Shown: positions 46,323-55,381 of the stretch, piece by piece
Layout: each line of letters starts with the position of its first letter
How positions within the stretch are numbered: position 1 is the first letter of the stretch
The notes under the pieces: model-generated
Seen by the model: only the letters and a program-made list of their open reading frames with translations
The model's database searches: none
Told to the model about the DNA's origin: nothing
Assembly (NCBI RefSeq): GCF_003640395.1
Contig: NZ_RBZQ01000004.1
Coordinates: 434,001 to 498,000 of the forward strand
DNA from: Stutzerimonas urumqiensis
GTDB taxonomy: Bacteria; Pseudomonadota; Gammaproteobacteria; Pseudomonadales; Pseudomonadaceae
Length of the DNA: 64,000 nt
Direction: 5' to 3'
Program-made: the position numbers and the translations under genes

Positions 46323-48095
46323 TCAGCGCGCCGCGACCGCCTCCTTCGGCAGCTTGAAGGTCCAGACCGTGCCGCCCTGGTTGAAGGCCTTGACCCGCTT
46401 GGCGACCTCGCCACCCCACAGCGGCACCGCGCCGCCCCAGCCGGACAGCACCGAGACGTACTGCTCGCCGTCCATTTCCCAGGTGACGGGCGAGCCGATC
46501 ACGCCCGAGCCGGTGTTGAACTGGTAGAGCTTCTCGCCGGTCTTGGCGTCGAAGGCCATCAGGTAGCCTTCCGGGTTGCCGGTGAACACCAGGTTGCCCT
46601 TGGTCGCCAGCACGCCGCCCCACAACGGCGCGTAGTTCTGGTAGCGCCACACTTCCTTGCCGGTCTTGGGATCGATGGCCCGCAACACGCCGATGTAGTC
46701 CTCGTTGAGCGGCTTGATGGTAAAGCCGGCGCCCAGGTAGGCGGCACCCTTCTTGTAGGCGACCTCTTCGTTCCAGATGTCCATTCCCCACTCGTTGGAG
46801 GGCACGTAGAACAGCCCGGTGTCCTGGCTATAGGCCATCGGCATCCAGTTCTTGCCGCCGAGGAAGGACGGTGCGACGAACACCGAGTTGCCCTTGTCAG
46901 CCTCACCCGGCGCGCCAGGACGGTTGTTGCCGTCGTAGATCGGGCGTCCGTTCTCATCCAGCCCCTTGGCCCAGGTGAGCTTGTCCACGAACGGGAAGCC
47001 GCGGATGAACTTGCCGTTGGTGCGGTCCAGCACGTAGAAGAAGCCGTTGCGGTCGGCGGTGGCAGCGGCCTGGATGGTCTTGCCGTCCTGCTGATAGTCG
47101 AACGAAATCAGCTCGTTCACGCCGTCGAAATCCCAGCCGTCGTGCGGGGTGGACTGGAAGTGCCACTTGATCGAGCCGTCGTCCGGGTCGAGCGCCAGGC
47201 GCGAGGAGGAGTACAGGTTGTCGCCCGGACGCAGGTGCGAGTTCCAGGGCGACGGGTTGCCGGTGCCGAACAGCAGCGAGTCGGTGTCCGGGTCGTAGTA
47301 GCCGCCGAGCCAGGGCGCGGCCCCGCCGGTCTTCCACAGATCGCCCGGCCAGGTCTTGCCGGCCTGTCCGCCGGAGATGCCGTTCTCGACCTTCTTGCCG
47401 TCCTTCATCACGTAGCCCATGTGGCCTTCGACGGTCGGACGGGTCCAGAGCAGTTCGCCGTTCTTCGGGTCGTAGGCCTCGATCTTGCCGACCACGCCGA
47501 ATTCGCCGCCGGATACGCCGGTGATGAGCTTGCCCTTGACGATCAGCGGAGCCGCGGTGATCGAATAACCGGCCTTGTAGTCGGCGACGGTCTTCTTCCA
47601 GACCACCTTGCCGGTGTCCTTGTCGAGGGCGACCAGCTTGGCGTCGAGCGTGCCGAAGATCACCAGGCCGTCGTACAGCGCGACCCCACGGTTGATCACG
47701 TCGCAGCAGGGCATGATGCCGTCCGGCAGGCGCGCATCGTATTGCCAGAGTTCTTCGCCCGTGCGGGCGTCGATGGCGTACACCCGCGAGTAGGAGCCGG
47801 TGACGTACATGACGCCATCCTTGACCATCGGCTGGGATTCCTGCCCCCGCTGCTTTTCGCCGCCGAGCGAGAAGCCCCACACCGGGCGCAGCTGCGTGAC
47901 GTTTTCGCTGTTCAGCGTATCGAGCGTGCTGTAGCGCTGGCCCTTCAGGCCGAGCCCATTGGTGACGACATCGCCCGGCGTTCTGGCGTCATTGAGGATG
48001 TCTTCGTCGGTCACCGCCCAGGCAGGCAGACTGGACAGGGCGATCGCAGCGCAAAGCGCGGTCACGGCGAAAGGCTTGAGACCGGAGTGCTTCAT
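46323..48095 (-). CDS. pedH: PQQ-dependent alcohol dehydrogenase, lanthanide type (PedH-like)
   Basis: The 590-residue quinoprotein has a signal peptide (residues 1-27, LSSLPAWA), an eight-bladed propeller with tryptophan-docking motifs, and the adjacent-cysteine disulfide at C130-C131 (MPCCDV). The catalytic Asp D322 in GWDFDGVNE is followed two residues later by D324. Calcium enzymes have Ser or Ala there; Asp marks lanthanide use as in PedH and XoxF. It oxidises primary alcohols and aldehydes in the periplasm and reduces a cytochrome c such as PedF. ATG 48095 follows AGAGGTAG. A leader hairpin (48131-48146) and the regulon motif lie upstream. Confidence 0.9.
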   Translation of the reverse strand: MKHSGLKPFAVTALCAAIALSSLPAWAVTDEDILNDARTPGDVVTNGLGLKGQRYSTLDTLNSENVTQLRPVWGFSLGGEKQRGQESQPMVKDGVMYVTGSYSRVYAIDARTGEELWQYDARLPDGIMPCCDVINRGVALYDGLVIFGTLDAKLVALDKDTGKVVWKKTVADYKAGYSITAAPLIVKGKLITGVSGGEFGVVGKIEAYDPKNGELLWTRPTVEGHMGYVMKDGKKVENGISGGQAGKTWPGDLWKTGGAAPWLGGYYDPDTDSLLFGTGNPSPWNSHLRPGDNLYSSSRLALDPDDGSIKWHFQSTPHDGWDFDGVNELISFDYQQDGKTIQAAATADRNGFFYVLDRTNGKFIRGFPFVDKLTWAKGLDENGRPIYDGNNRPGAPGEADKGNSVFVAPSFLGGKNWMPMAYSQDTGLFYVPSNEWGMDIWNEEVAYKKGAAYLGAGFTIKPLNEDYIGVLRAIDPKTGKEVWRYQNYAPLWGGVLATKGNLVFTGNPEGYLMAFDAKTGEKLYQFNTGSGVIGSPVTWEMDGEQYVSVLSGWGGAVPLWGGEVAKRVKAFNQGGTVWTFKLPKEAVAAR

Positions 48096-48206
48096 TTCGG
48101 CTACCTCTGCGGGAGTCATTGTTATTGGCGCCGGGAAAACTCCCGGTCTGAGGCGGATTCTTGGTTTCTCGCCTTGCCTCAACAATTGCCCGCAGTGCCG
48201 AATTCC

Positions 48207-48221
48207 CTCCTTCCTTGGTAG
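48207..48221. promoter_or_regulatory. Alcohol-regulon motif, alcohol dehydrogenase copy
   Basis: CTCCTTCCTTGGTAG lies 111 bp before the dehydrogenase start, with the same orientation and almost the same spacing as the copies before pedF and exaC. Confidence 0.6.
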
Positions 48222-48234
48222 CAATACCCGCCGA

Positions 48235-48555
48235 TCAGACCACGCTGGACAGCAGGCCGAGCGCCACCAGCACCGGTCCCGCCGGTACCGTCCAGCGCTC
48301 GCGCCAGGCCAGCAGCGACGACACCGCCAGCCCGCCGAGCATCAGCAGGCAGAACCAGCTGACGAGCCCGATCTGGAACCCGAGCAGCCGCACGCACAGC
48401 CCCAGGCCGATGGCCAGCGCCGCGCACCCGAGCACGCGCAGGGTGCGCTGCTGGGCACCGCTCGGCTCATGCTGACGGAGCTGACGAAAATGGCGCGGCA
48501 TCGCCAGGGCCAGGCCCGACATGCCGAGATAGCACAACGCGAACACCAGGAGCAT
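48235..48555 (-). CDS. DUF3325 membrane protein
   Basis: This 106-residue protein has three predicted helices (residues 1-20, 40-62, 65-105). It matches DUF3325, a family found at the end of operons with PepSY and DUF3649 proteins next to siderophore receptors. Its ATG overlaps the PepSY stop (ATGA). A role in iron release from siderophores at the inner membrane is inferred from context only. Confidence 0.78.
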   Translation of the reverse strand: MLLVFALCYLGMSGLALAMPRHFRQLRQHEPSGAQQRTLRVLGCAALAIGLGLCVRLLGFQIGLVSWFCLLMLGGLAVSSLLAWRERWTVPAGPVLVALGLLSSVV

Positions 48556-50078
48556 CACAGGGCCTCCTCGAGCCGGCCGGGCGCGCGTCGAGCCGGTCGG
48601 GCGACCGGATCGGGATTCAGGCGCCAGGCCTGGATCAAGGCGATCAGGCCGATCGCCAGCAGCGCCAGGTCGACACCGACCAGGCCCCAATCGCCCCGTG
48701 GCAGTGCGGCCAGCAGATGACCATTGGGCGCAGCCAGCAGGCTGAGCAACGGCAGCCCGAGCGCCAGCAGGCCGATCAGCACCAGTTGCGAACGCAGCGC
48801 CAGGCGCCAATGGTGGCGGGCCAGCGCGGACCACAACGCCACCGCCAGCCAGGCGATGACGAACGTCCAGCCCTCACCGCTGGCGCGCCAGGGCAATTCG
48901 GCCGGCAGCAGGCGGTTGGCCCACAACAGGGCCAGGCTCGCGACCGGCAGGCCGAGGTACACCGCGCCATCCAGCGCGCGGACCAACGCCACACCCGGCA
49001 CGGCGCGCGCTTCGCGCTTGCGCAGCCATACCCGCGTACCGGCCACGACCATCGCGCAGCCCGCCAGGCCGAGCATCAGATACAGCGCACGCACCAGGGT
49101 GCCGCCGAATTGCGCCATGTGCAGGCCCACCATCCAGCTGTAGGCGCGATAGAACGGAGGCTGCTCCTGGACATGCAGCAACTCGCCCGTGGCCGCGTCG
49201 TAGCTCAGCGTGCCGCCCAGGTCGCCGATGCGTGAGGCATCCGCGCGCCGGATGGCGACGACCGCCGAGGCATCGAGCGGATGCTCGATCACGATCCAGC
49301 CCGGTTGCGCCCCGGTCCAGCGCGCCTGGGCATCGCGCAACAGGCCGTCGAGCGAAACGGCCGGCGGCGCCGGGCGGCCAACCTCCTCGCGGTGGTAGCT
49401 ACCCGTCACTTCGGTGAAATAGGCCTCCTGGTCGTTGCCATAGGCGACCTGGCCGCCAGCCGGCATGTAGCTGGCCACGAAGACCACCACGCCGGTGTAG
49501 GCCAGCAGCAGGTGGAACGGGAAGCCCACCACGCCGAACAGGTTGTGCGCATCGAGCCAGGCCCGCTGGCCATTGGCTCGGGGGCGCAAGGTGAAGAAGT
49601 CCTTGAAGATGCGCCGGTGGATGATCACCCCGCTGACCAGCGCGACCAGCATGAACATGCCCGCCAGCCCGACCACATACATACCCAGCGTGTCGGCATG
49701 CAGGTTGTAGTGCAGGGTGAAGAAGAACTGCCCACCGAGGGTTTCGGCCAGGGGAGCCCCCGTGGCCGGATCGAGCATGGCCTTGCCCTGCTCGCCCGCG
49801 TTGGTCATCCAGTGCACGGCCCAGAACGGCTCACGCTCGTTCGGCCCGCGCATCCAGATCGCATGCAGGTCCTTGTCGGCGTTGGCCATCACCCAGTTGC
49901 GCGCCCCTTCGGCGGTCAGCTGCGCCGACGAATCGTCGTGCAACGCCGGCCGCATCCAGCGCTCCAGCTCCTTGTCGAAGCAGGCCACGGTGCCGGTGAA
50001 GATGATCACGTAGAGCAGCCAGCTTGGCAGCAGGCCGCCCCAGGTGTGCAGACCGGCCATCGATTGACGCAGGCTCAT
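48555..50078 (-). CDS. PepSY-domain membrane protein, siderophore-iron reductase type
   Basis: This 507-residue PepSY_TM protein has helices near 15-35, 145-170, 190-215 and several more at 340-500, with His residues at helix ends (LHTWGGLLPSWLLYV, YNLHADTLGMYVVG, HNLFGVVGFPFHLLLAY). Members of this group, such as FoxB/FpvG-like proteins, act in reductive iron release from ferric siderophores in the periplasm. It overlaps both neighbours by 4 bp, and its operon starts with the TonB receptor at 50398. Confidence 0.82.
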   Translation of the reverse strand: MSLRQSMAGLHTWGGLLPSWLLYVIIFTGTVACFDKELERWMRPALHDDSSAQLTAEGARNWVMANADKDLHAIWMRGPNEREPFWAVHWMTNAGEQGKAMLDPATGAPLAETLGGQFFFTLHYNLHADTLGMYVVGLAGMFMLVALVSGVIIHRRIFKDFFTLRPRANGQRAWLDAHNLFGVVGFPFHLLLAYTGVVVFVASYMPAGGQVAYGNDQEAYFTEVTGSYHREEVGRPAPPAVSLDGLLRDAQARWTGAQPGWIVIEHPLDASAVVAIRRADASRIGDLGGTLSYDAATGELLHVQEQPPFYRAYSWMVGLHMAQFGGTLVRALYLMLGLAGCAMVVAGTRVWLRKREARAVPGVALVRALDGAVYLGLPVASLALLWANRLLPAELPWRASGEGWTFVIAWLAVALWSALARHHWRLALRSQLVLIGLLALGLPLLSLLAAPNGHLLAALPRGDWGLVGVDLALLAIGLIALIQAWRLNPDPVARPARRAPGRLEEAL

Positions 50079-50371
50079 GGACGGGTCCTCAGCTCGGTCG
50101 GAAGAAAACCGCACAGCCCGGTGAGCAGCGCCAATCCGCCGATCACCAGCCAGGCGCGCGTCGCGCTGCGTGCGCCGAAGGCATAGAGCGCGCCGACCAC
50201 CCACACCGCGAAGCACAGCAACCCGGCCAGCGCCACACGATCGGGTCGGGCGAGCGGCAGGTACACCGAGAGAAAGGCGGTACAGCCGTAGGCCAGGCCA
50301 TAGCCGCCGACCAGCGCGGCGAGAACGCGCGAGGCGACGCTCAGGCGCCGGGTTTGCAGGGTCATGTCCAT
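50075..50371 (-). CDS. DUF3649 membrane protein
   Basis: The 98-residue protein has three hydrophobic helices (residues 15-38, 45-62, 70-90) and matches DUF3649, an iron-transport-associated family. ATG 50371 or ATG 50365 could start translation. It lies 26 bp after the TonB receptor and overlaps the PepSY gene. Confidence 0.78.
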   Translation of the reverse strand: MDMTLQTRRLSVASRVLAALVGGYGLAYGCTAFLSVYLPLARPDRVALAGLLCFAVWVVGALYAFGARSATRAWLVIGGLALLTGLCGFLPTELRTRP

Positions 50372-50397
50372 GAGCAGGCTCCGTAGGGCACGGTCGT

Positions 50398-52536
50398 TCA
50401 GAAGCTGTAGCTGACGGTACCGACCACCGTGCGGCGGCTGCCGGTGAAACAGTCTCCGCGCGCCAGGCAGCTAGTGTAGTAGGTCTCGTCTTCCAGGTTG
50501 GTGGCGTTAACGGCGAAGTCCCAGTTCTGGTAGCGATAACCCAGCATGGCGTCGAACAGCGTGGTCGACGGGGTCTTCACGTCGTCGGCCCCGTCCCAGC
50601 TGGCGCCGACATAGCGCACGCCGGCGCCGGCACGGAAGCCCGGCACGCCGAACAGCGCGAACTGATGCTGCGACCAGAGTGACGCCATGTTTTCCGGAAT
50701 GGAAGCCAGGCGCTTGCCGACTTCGCCCGGTGCCCCTTCGATCACTTCGGTGTCCAGGTGCGTATAGGTGGCGATCAGGTCCCAGTTGGGGGTGACGGAG
50801 ACCAACGCTTCGAGCTCCAGCCCGCGGGTGCGGGTTTCGCCGGCCTGCAGGGTGTTGTTCGGGTTGGCCGGATCAGGCATCTGGCGATTCAGCTCACGCA
50901 GGTCGAACACCGCGGCGGTGTAGAGGCTGCGGCTGCCGAGCGGCTGGTACTTCACGCCCACCTCCCATTGCTCGCCTTCCAGCGGCGTGAAGGGCTCGTT
51001 GTTGGCCTTGTTCAGGCCGATGATCGGCTGGAAGGATTCGCTGTAGCTGATGTACGGCGCCACACCGTTATCGAAGAGGTAGGTCAGACCGACCCGACCG
51101 GTCACGGCGTCATCCTTTTGCCGCGTGCCGCCATCGGTGCGGTTGTCGGCCCAGTCCTTGCGCAGCCCGAGGGTCAGCAGCCAGCGCTGGTACTTCAGCT
51201 GGTCCTGCACGTAGATGCCCTGCTGAACCACGGTCTGCTCCGGGGAGTCGACGAGCGAGATCACCGAGGGATCGAAGGTGCCGTATACCGGATCGTAGAG
51301 ATCCAGCGGTGTCGCCGCGCCGCCGGCGCTGCGCTCGTTGGTCACGGCGTGCTGGTAGTCAGCACCGATCAACAGGGTGTGCTGGATCGGGCCGGTATCG
51401 AACAGCGCCTGGGCGTTGTGGTCGGCGACCCAGACGTCCACTTCGGGTTTGGAGACGTAATAGATGCGATCGAGCGTGCGCTTGTCAGTATTGAGTACTG
51501 GCGGCCAACCATAGATCTGCTGGTAGCTGACTTCGCTCTCCTGGTACCGCAGGTTCTGCCGCAGCGTCCAGGTCTCGTTCAGGCGCCAGCTGAACTGCGA
51601 GGTCAGCGCCGTCTGCTCGGCGTCGTATTCGTCGAACCCCGGCTCGCTGACGAACAGGTCGGTGTCGTAGCGCCCGTATGGCGCGCCGAACACGGTGCCC
51701 TCGTGGGGCAGGAACTGCGAGGTGGAGCCGCCATCGTCACGCTGGACGTTCGCCAGCAGCGTCCACTCGATGTCGTCATTCGGACGCCAGGTGATCGAGG
51801 GCATCAGGACCAGCCGATCGCTCTCGACATAATCGACCTGTGACTGGCTGTCGCGCGCAATCGCCACAACGCGGTACAGCAGGCTGCCGTCTTCGTTCAG
51901 CGGGCCGGTGCTGTCCAGGGCGATCTGCTTGTGGTCGTAGTTGCCGTACTGCGCTTGCAGCTCGGTCCTGGGCTCGGCTTGCGGACGCTTGCTGACCAGG
52001 TTCACCAGCCCGCCCACCGGGCTCTGGCCGTACAGCATCGACGACGGCCCCTTGAGTACCTCGATGCGCTCGAGCGTGTACGGGTCGGTGCGGATGTTGT
52101 TGTAGTAGCCGAAGGTTTGCTGCAGGCCATCGAGGAACAGCTCGGGCGAGCTGCCGCGCACCTTGGCCCAGTCGCCGCGGGTATCCAGACCGAAGGCCTC
52201 GCCGCGTACGCCAGCGACGTAGCGCAGGGCGTCCTGCACGGTTTGCACGCCCTGATCCTGCATACGATCGGCCGTGATCACGCTGATCGACTGCGGCACT
52301 TCGAGTAGCGGCGTGTCGGTCTTGGTGCCGGTCACCGACCGGGTCGCGACGTAACCATCCACCGGACCATCGGCGCGCTCGGCCGGGCTGGCAGTGACTT
52401 GCTGCGCCGGCAGTTCGAGCGCTGCATCGACCGATTCCTGAGCGGCGATCGAGGTGGCGAAACCTGCCAGCGGCAGACCGAGGGCGATCAGCCGCAGGGC
52501 GACGGCCAGAGGGCGTGGAGCGAGCGTGCGAGGCAT
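50398..52536 (-). CDS. TonB-dependent siderophore-type receptor inside the alcohol-oxidation region
   Basis: This 712-residue outer-membrane receptor has a signal peptide (LAGFATSIAAQ), a plug domain (VPQSISVITADRMQDQ, VLKGPSSMLYGQSPVGGLVNLVSKRP) and a beta-barrel ending in Phe (VGTVSYSF). Two ATGs lie six bases apart; ATG 52536 is chosen because AAGGA sits six bases before it and touches the other. It heads an operon with DUF3649, PepSY and DUF3325 genes. A Fur-like palindrome lies upstream. Ferric siderophore uptake is likely. Uptake of a lanthanide chelate is a possibility given the neighbour at 46323. Confidence 0.88.
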   Translation of the reverse strand: MPRTLAPRPLAVALRLIALGLPLAGFATSIAAQESVDAALELPAQQVTASPAERADGPVDGYVATRSVTGTKTDTPLLEVPQSISVITADRMQDQGVQTVQDALRYVAGVRGEAFGLDTRGDWAKVRGSSPELFLDGLQQTFGYYNNIRTDPYTLERIEVLKGPSSMLYGQSPVGGLVNLVSKRPQAEPRTELQAQYGNYDHKQIALDSTGPLNEDGSLLYRVVAIARDSQSQVDYVESDRLVLMPSITWRPNDDIEWTLLANVQRDDGGSTSQFLPHEGTVFGAPYGRYDTDLFVSEPGFDEYDAEQTALTSQFSWRLNETWTLRQNLRYQESEVSYQQIYGWPPVLNTDKRTLDRIYYVSKPEVDVWVADHNAQALFDTGPIQHTLLIGADYQHAVTNERSAGGAATPLDLYDPVYGTFDPSVISLVDSPEQTVVQQGIYVQDQLKYQRWLLTLGLRKDWADNRTDGGTRQKDDAVTGRVGLTYLFDNGVAPYISYSESFQPIIGLNKANNEPFTPLEGEQWEVGVKYQPLGSRSLYTAAVFDLRELNRQMPDPANPNNTLQAGETRTRGLELEALVSVTPNWDLIATYTHLDTEVIEGAPGEVGKRLASIPENMASLWSQHQFALFGVPGFRAGAGVRYVGASWDGADDVKTPSTTLFDAMLGYRYQNWDFAVNATNLEDETYYTSCLARGDCFTGSRRTVVGTVSYSF

Positions 52537-52573
52537 TAGCATTCCTTGTCGTTGTAAATCAGGCGCGCATGTT

Positions 52574-52592
52574 AATGCGACTACTTCGCATT
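52574..52592. promoter_or_regulatory. Fur-box-like palindrome before the TonB receptor
   Basis: AATGCGA and TCGCATT flank five bases, a 7-5-7 dyad of Fur-box length, 38 bp before the receptor start. It matches the common AATGAGAATGATTCTCATT form at most half-site positions. Confidence 0.5.
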
Positions 52593-52634
52593 TCATAGCG
52601 AATCCTGATGGCAACGTCAGGTGGACGGCTCAGC

Positions 52635-53591
52635 TCAAGGTGCCGGGGCAAGCAGGCGGAATTGCGCCCCCTCGTATCGCGGATACAGGTGGTTGGTCGA
52701 GCGAATCAGCTCGTAGCGGGCCAGCGGCAGGTCGGCGAAGCGCGTCGGGATGGGCGACTGCATCACCTCGTTCATGTCGGCGCCGCGGGCGGCCGCTTCG
52801 GTGAAGGTGCGGTCGAGCCAGCGCAGGTAGTCGGCGGTCTGCCGTAGCGGGCCATCGTCCCGCGCGATCGGGCCGTGGCCGGGCACGACGAGCGACCACG
52901 CCAGCGCGCCAAGACGATCGAGATCGGCCAGCCAGGCATCGATGCCCGGCGTATGCGGCGTGGTCAGGGCTCGATCGTGGAAGATCAGGTCCCCGGCGAA
53001 CAGCACGCCGGTGGTCTCATCGAGGATCGCCAGGTCCGCGCCGGTGTGGCCCTGCAATGCCAGCAACCGCAGGCGGTGCCCGCCGAACGCCAGCACCCCG
53101 GGCTCGAGCGCCTCGTCGGGCAGCACGACTTCCGTTCCGCGCATCCAGTCGCCAACCAGGCGGTACATGTTCTCGGCCATCGCGTCGCCCTCATCCGCCA
53201 TCAGGCGCGCGGTGCCGGCAAGGGCGGCGATCGGTACGTCGGCGAACGCCTGGTTGCCGAGCACGTGGTCGGGGTGGTGATGGGTCAGCAGCACGCGACG
53301 CACGGGGGCATCGGTCACGCGGGCGATCGCGGCGCGCAACGCCTCGCCATAGCGCCGCGAAGGGCCGGTGTCGATCACCAGTACGCCGGCGTCGGTGGCC
53401 AGGAACACCACGTTGACGATATCGCCACCGTTGTCCTTGCTGAAATTCTCCGTACGCCCTTCGACGAGCCAGGTGTCCGGGGCGATCTGCCGCGGCTCGA
53501 GCCGGTAGTCCGGCGCGGCCTGAACCGGCAGGCCGAACATCAGCAGCAACGCCGCCCACACGGCGATCGGCGCAGCTGGATGCTGCCTCAT
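52635..53591 (-). CDS. Quinoprotein relay system zinc metallohydrolase
   Basis: This 318-residue protein has a signal peptide (MFGLPVQA) and a metallo-beta-lactamase fold with the metal motif THHHPDH (about residue 110), LQGHTGADL, GDLIFHD and a final GHG. This is the SoxH-like family found beside PQQ dehydrogenases and fused SoxYZ carriers. It probably hydrolyses a thioester- or persulfide-linked group on the carrier. ATG 53591 overlaps the stop of a 30-residue gene (ATGA). Confidence 0.83.
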   Translation of the reverse strand: MRQHPAAPIAVWAALLLMFGLPVQAAPDYRLEPRQIAPDTWLVEGRTENFSKDNGGDIVNVVFLATDAGVLVIDTGPSRRYGEALRAAIARVTDAPVRRVLLTHHHPDHVLGNQAFADVPIAALAGTARLMADEGDAMAENMYRLVGDWMRGTEVVLPDEALEPGVLAFGGHRLRLLALQGHTGADLAILDETTGVLFAGDLIFHDRALTTPHTPGIDAWLADLDRLGALAWSLVVPGHGPIARDDGPLRQTADYLRWLDRTFTEAAARGADMNEVMQSPIPTRFADLPLARYELIRSTNHLYPRYEGAQFRLLAPAP

Positions 53592-53680
53592 GCCGGCACC
53601 GGCAGGACGAACGGCAGCCCCAGCAGCAGCAACCCGCACAGGGCCGGCAACAGCAGCGGAACGTGGCGTGCAAGGCTCAT
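53588..53680 (-). CDS. 30-residue single-helix membrane peptide between SoxYZ-like and metallohydrolase genes
   Basis: The frame encodes M-S-L-A-R-H-V-P followed by a Leu/Pro-rich hydrophobic helix (residues 8-28) with one Cys at 15. The ATG follows GAGGGACAGCC, a good ribosome site placed right after the SoxYZ-like stop. Its TGA overlaps the metallohydrolase ATG. Tight coupling at both ends suggests real translation. It may anchor or couple the relay proteins, or only serve translational coupling. Confidence 0.55.
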   Translation of the reverse strand: MSLARHVPLLLPALCGLLLLGLPFVLPVPA

Positions 53681-53689
53681 GGCTGTCCC

Positions 53690-54496
53690 TCAGAAGGCGG
53701 CCTGGAATTCATTGCCGTTGTTGTCGCGCAGCCACAGCTCGGCGGGTTGGTCCGTCTTGAGCTGCAGCGTCAGGGTCGGGTTCTCGCTCACCGCCGGGAA
53801 CAGCTCCAGCGTCGCCAGCGGCTGGCCGTCGGCGCCACGCAGCTCGGCCTGGTTGAGGTAGAACTCGGGGATGTCGCCGACCAGGCCGTTGTCCATCGGG
53901 TGCGAGACCTGCACGCGCAACCGGCTTTGCTCGCCGCGCGGATAGCGACCGCCCAGCACCTGGCCAAGCCGGTCTTCCCACCCCGGCTGGGCGCGCACCA
54001 CGCTCGGCGCCGTACAGCCGCCACCGGCGGCGTCGACCCGCGACGAACCGACATGCCAGACGCCGTCGCGCGTCAGCACCGCCGCGCGCACGGGCGTCGC
54101 CTGCTCGACGCGTATGCGGATCGCCAGCAGCGGCGCGACCTCGGGCCCGGGCTGGAAAACGGCGATGCGCGGAATGGGGTTGAGGTCGGCCCAGAGCAGC
54201 ACCCGCTCGATCTGCCCGTCCAGTGCCCGCGCATCGACCTGTATCGGCACCTGCCGCGCATCCTCCGCGAACGGCGGCGCCATCACCTTCACCCGCTCGT
54301 CGAAGACATAGGGTCGGCCCTCGAGCAGTCGCTCGTGGTGGTAGTCCCACATCACCGAACCGAGCGGGTCCGGCTCGCCGGCGGATACCGCGCCGCCAGC
54401 CAGCGCGGCCAGGACCAGCACGGCGAACCGGCGCCAGCCCCGCGACGCCCGAGCCTGCGTGGCGCGGCCGAGCGAGGGATCAGTTGGCCTGCACAT
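53690..54496 (-). CDS. Quinoprotein dehydrogenase-associated SoxYZ-like carrier
   Basis: This 268-residue protein has an N-terminal hydrophobic signal (residues 22-38, AVSAG). The SoxY-like half carries Cys161 in GGGCTAPS, which keeps the GGC of SoxY but inside the chain, and a SoxZ-like half follows (HPMDNGLVGDIPEFYLNQ). The fused SoxYZ form is typical of ped/exa clusters. The cargo is unknown; a sulfur- or thioester-bound intermediate is plausible. ATG 54496 overlaps the preceding gene by 17 bp; an earlier start at 54541 is less likely. Confidence 0.82.
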   Translation of the reverse strand: MCRPTDPSLGRATQARASRGWRRFAVLVLAALAGGAVSAGEPDPLGSVMWDYHHERLLEGRPYVFDERVKVMAPPFAEDARQVPIQVDARALDGQIERVLLWADLNPIPRIAVFQPGPEVAPLLAIRIRVEQATPVRAAVLTRDGVWHVGSSRVDAAGGGCTAPSVVRAQPGWEDRLGQVLGGRYPRGEQSRLRVQVSHPMDNGLVGDIPEFYLNQAELRGADGQPLATLELFPAVSENPTLTLQLKTDQPAELWLRDNNGNEFQAAF

Positions 54497-55376
54497 CTTG
54501 GTAAAGGCCCGGCAGTTCGTACCGCACACCGTGACGCGCATACAGCGCCTCCAGATCGCCCGCGCGAATCATCGGATCGAGCAGGCCTTCCAGCGCATAG
54601 GCCAACTGGCGGTTGGACTCGTGCACCGCCATGCCCAGGTCCCAGGCCTGCTGGCCCATGTCCGGGTAGGCGTTGTCGGCCCGGCGCAGGTGTTCGTCCT
54701 GGGCCTGATGGAGCAGCCAATCGACTTCGGCGCGCATCGCCATGACCGCGTCCACCTCCCCGGCCTGCATCGCCTCGAAGGCGGCACGCGGCGTCGGATA
54801 GTGATGGGTCATGCCGCTCATGCGGCCGCCGAAGACCGAAGTCAGATAGAACGACGGCACGCTCTCGACCTCGACGCCGATCGGGTGGTACTGGAACACC
54901 GCCACGCTAGGCACCTCGGCGAGACGCCGAACATCATGGGCGACCTGCCAGCGCTCGCGCTGGTACGGCCCGAACATCACCACCTGCTCGTTGACCAGTT
55001 CGCCCAGCTCGTTGCGGCGATAGGCGTATTCGCGGTCGTAGGGGATGCGCATCATCAGATCGGCGAGCACGTCGGGGCGCAGGTAGTGCCCCTTCCAGAC
55101 GAAATTGCGCAGGTCATCGTCGAGCGTCTCGCCCGGCACGACCCACAGCCACTCGACCGTCAGCCCGAGCCCGTTCGCCAGCGCCCTGGCCAGGTCGACG
55201 TCGACGCCCCGCGGCTCGCCCTCGACCCGGTAGCTGTACGGTGGGAACTGGTCATACACCGCAACCTTGAGCACGCCCGAGGCGATGATGTCGTCGTATG
55301 GACGCGGCTGCACCTGCGCCAGCGAAACGCCCGCGCAGCACAGCCAGCCGAGCAGCACCAGCAGGAACCGGCGCAT
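54480..55376 (-). CDS. Quinoprotein dehydrogenase-associated solute-binding protein
   Basis: This 298-residue periplasmic protein of binding-protein family 3 has a signal peptide (residues 1-20, CCAGVSLAQ). The sequence ASGVLKVAVYDQFPPYSYRVEGEPRGVDVDLARALA identifies the quinoprotein-associated subfamily (MoxJ/XoxJ-like). Such proteins are thought to help activate the dehydrogenase rather than to import a solute. It lies 5 bp after pedF. ATG 55376 starts at the signal peptide; the longer frame is not used. Confidence 0.87.
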   Translation of the reverse strand: MRRFLLVLLGWLCCAGVSLAQVQPRPYDDIIASGVLKVAVYDQFPPYSYRVEGEPRGVDVDLARALANGLGLTVEWLWVVPGETLDDDLRNFVWKGHYLRPDVLADLMMRIPYDREYAYRRNELGELVNEQVVMFGPYQRERWQVAHDVRRLAEVPSVAVFQYHPIGVEVESVPSFYLTSVFGGRMSGMTHHYPTPRAAFEAMQAGEVDAVMAMRAEVDWLLHQAQDEHLRRADNAYPDMGQQAWDLGMAVHESNRQLAYALEGLLDPMIRAGDLEALYARHGVRYELPGLYQDVQAN

Positions 55377-55381
55377 GGCGG

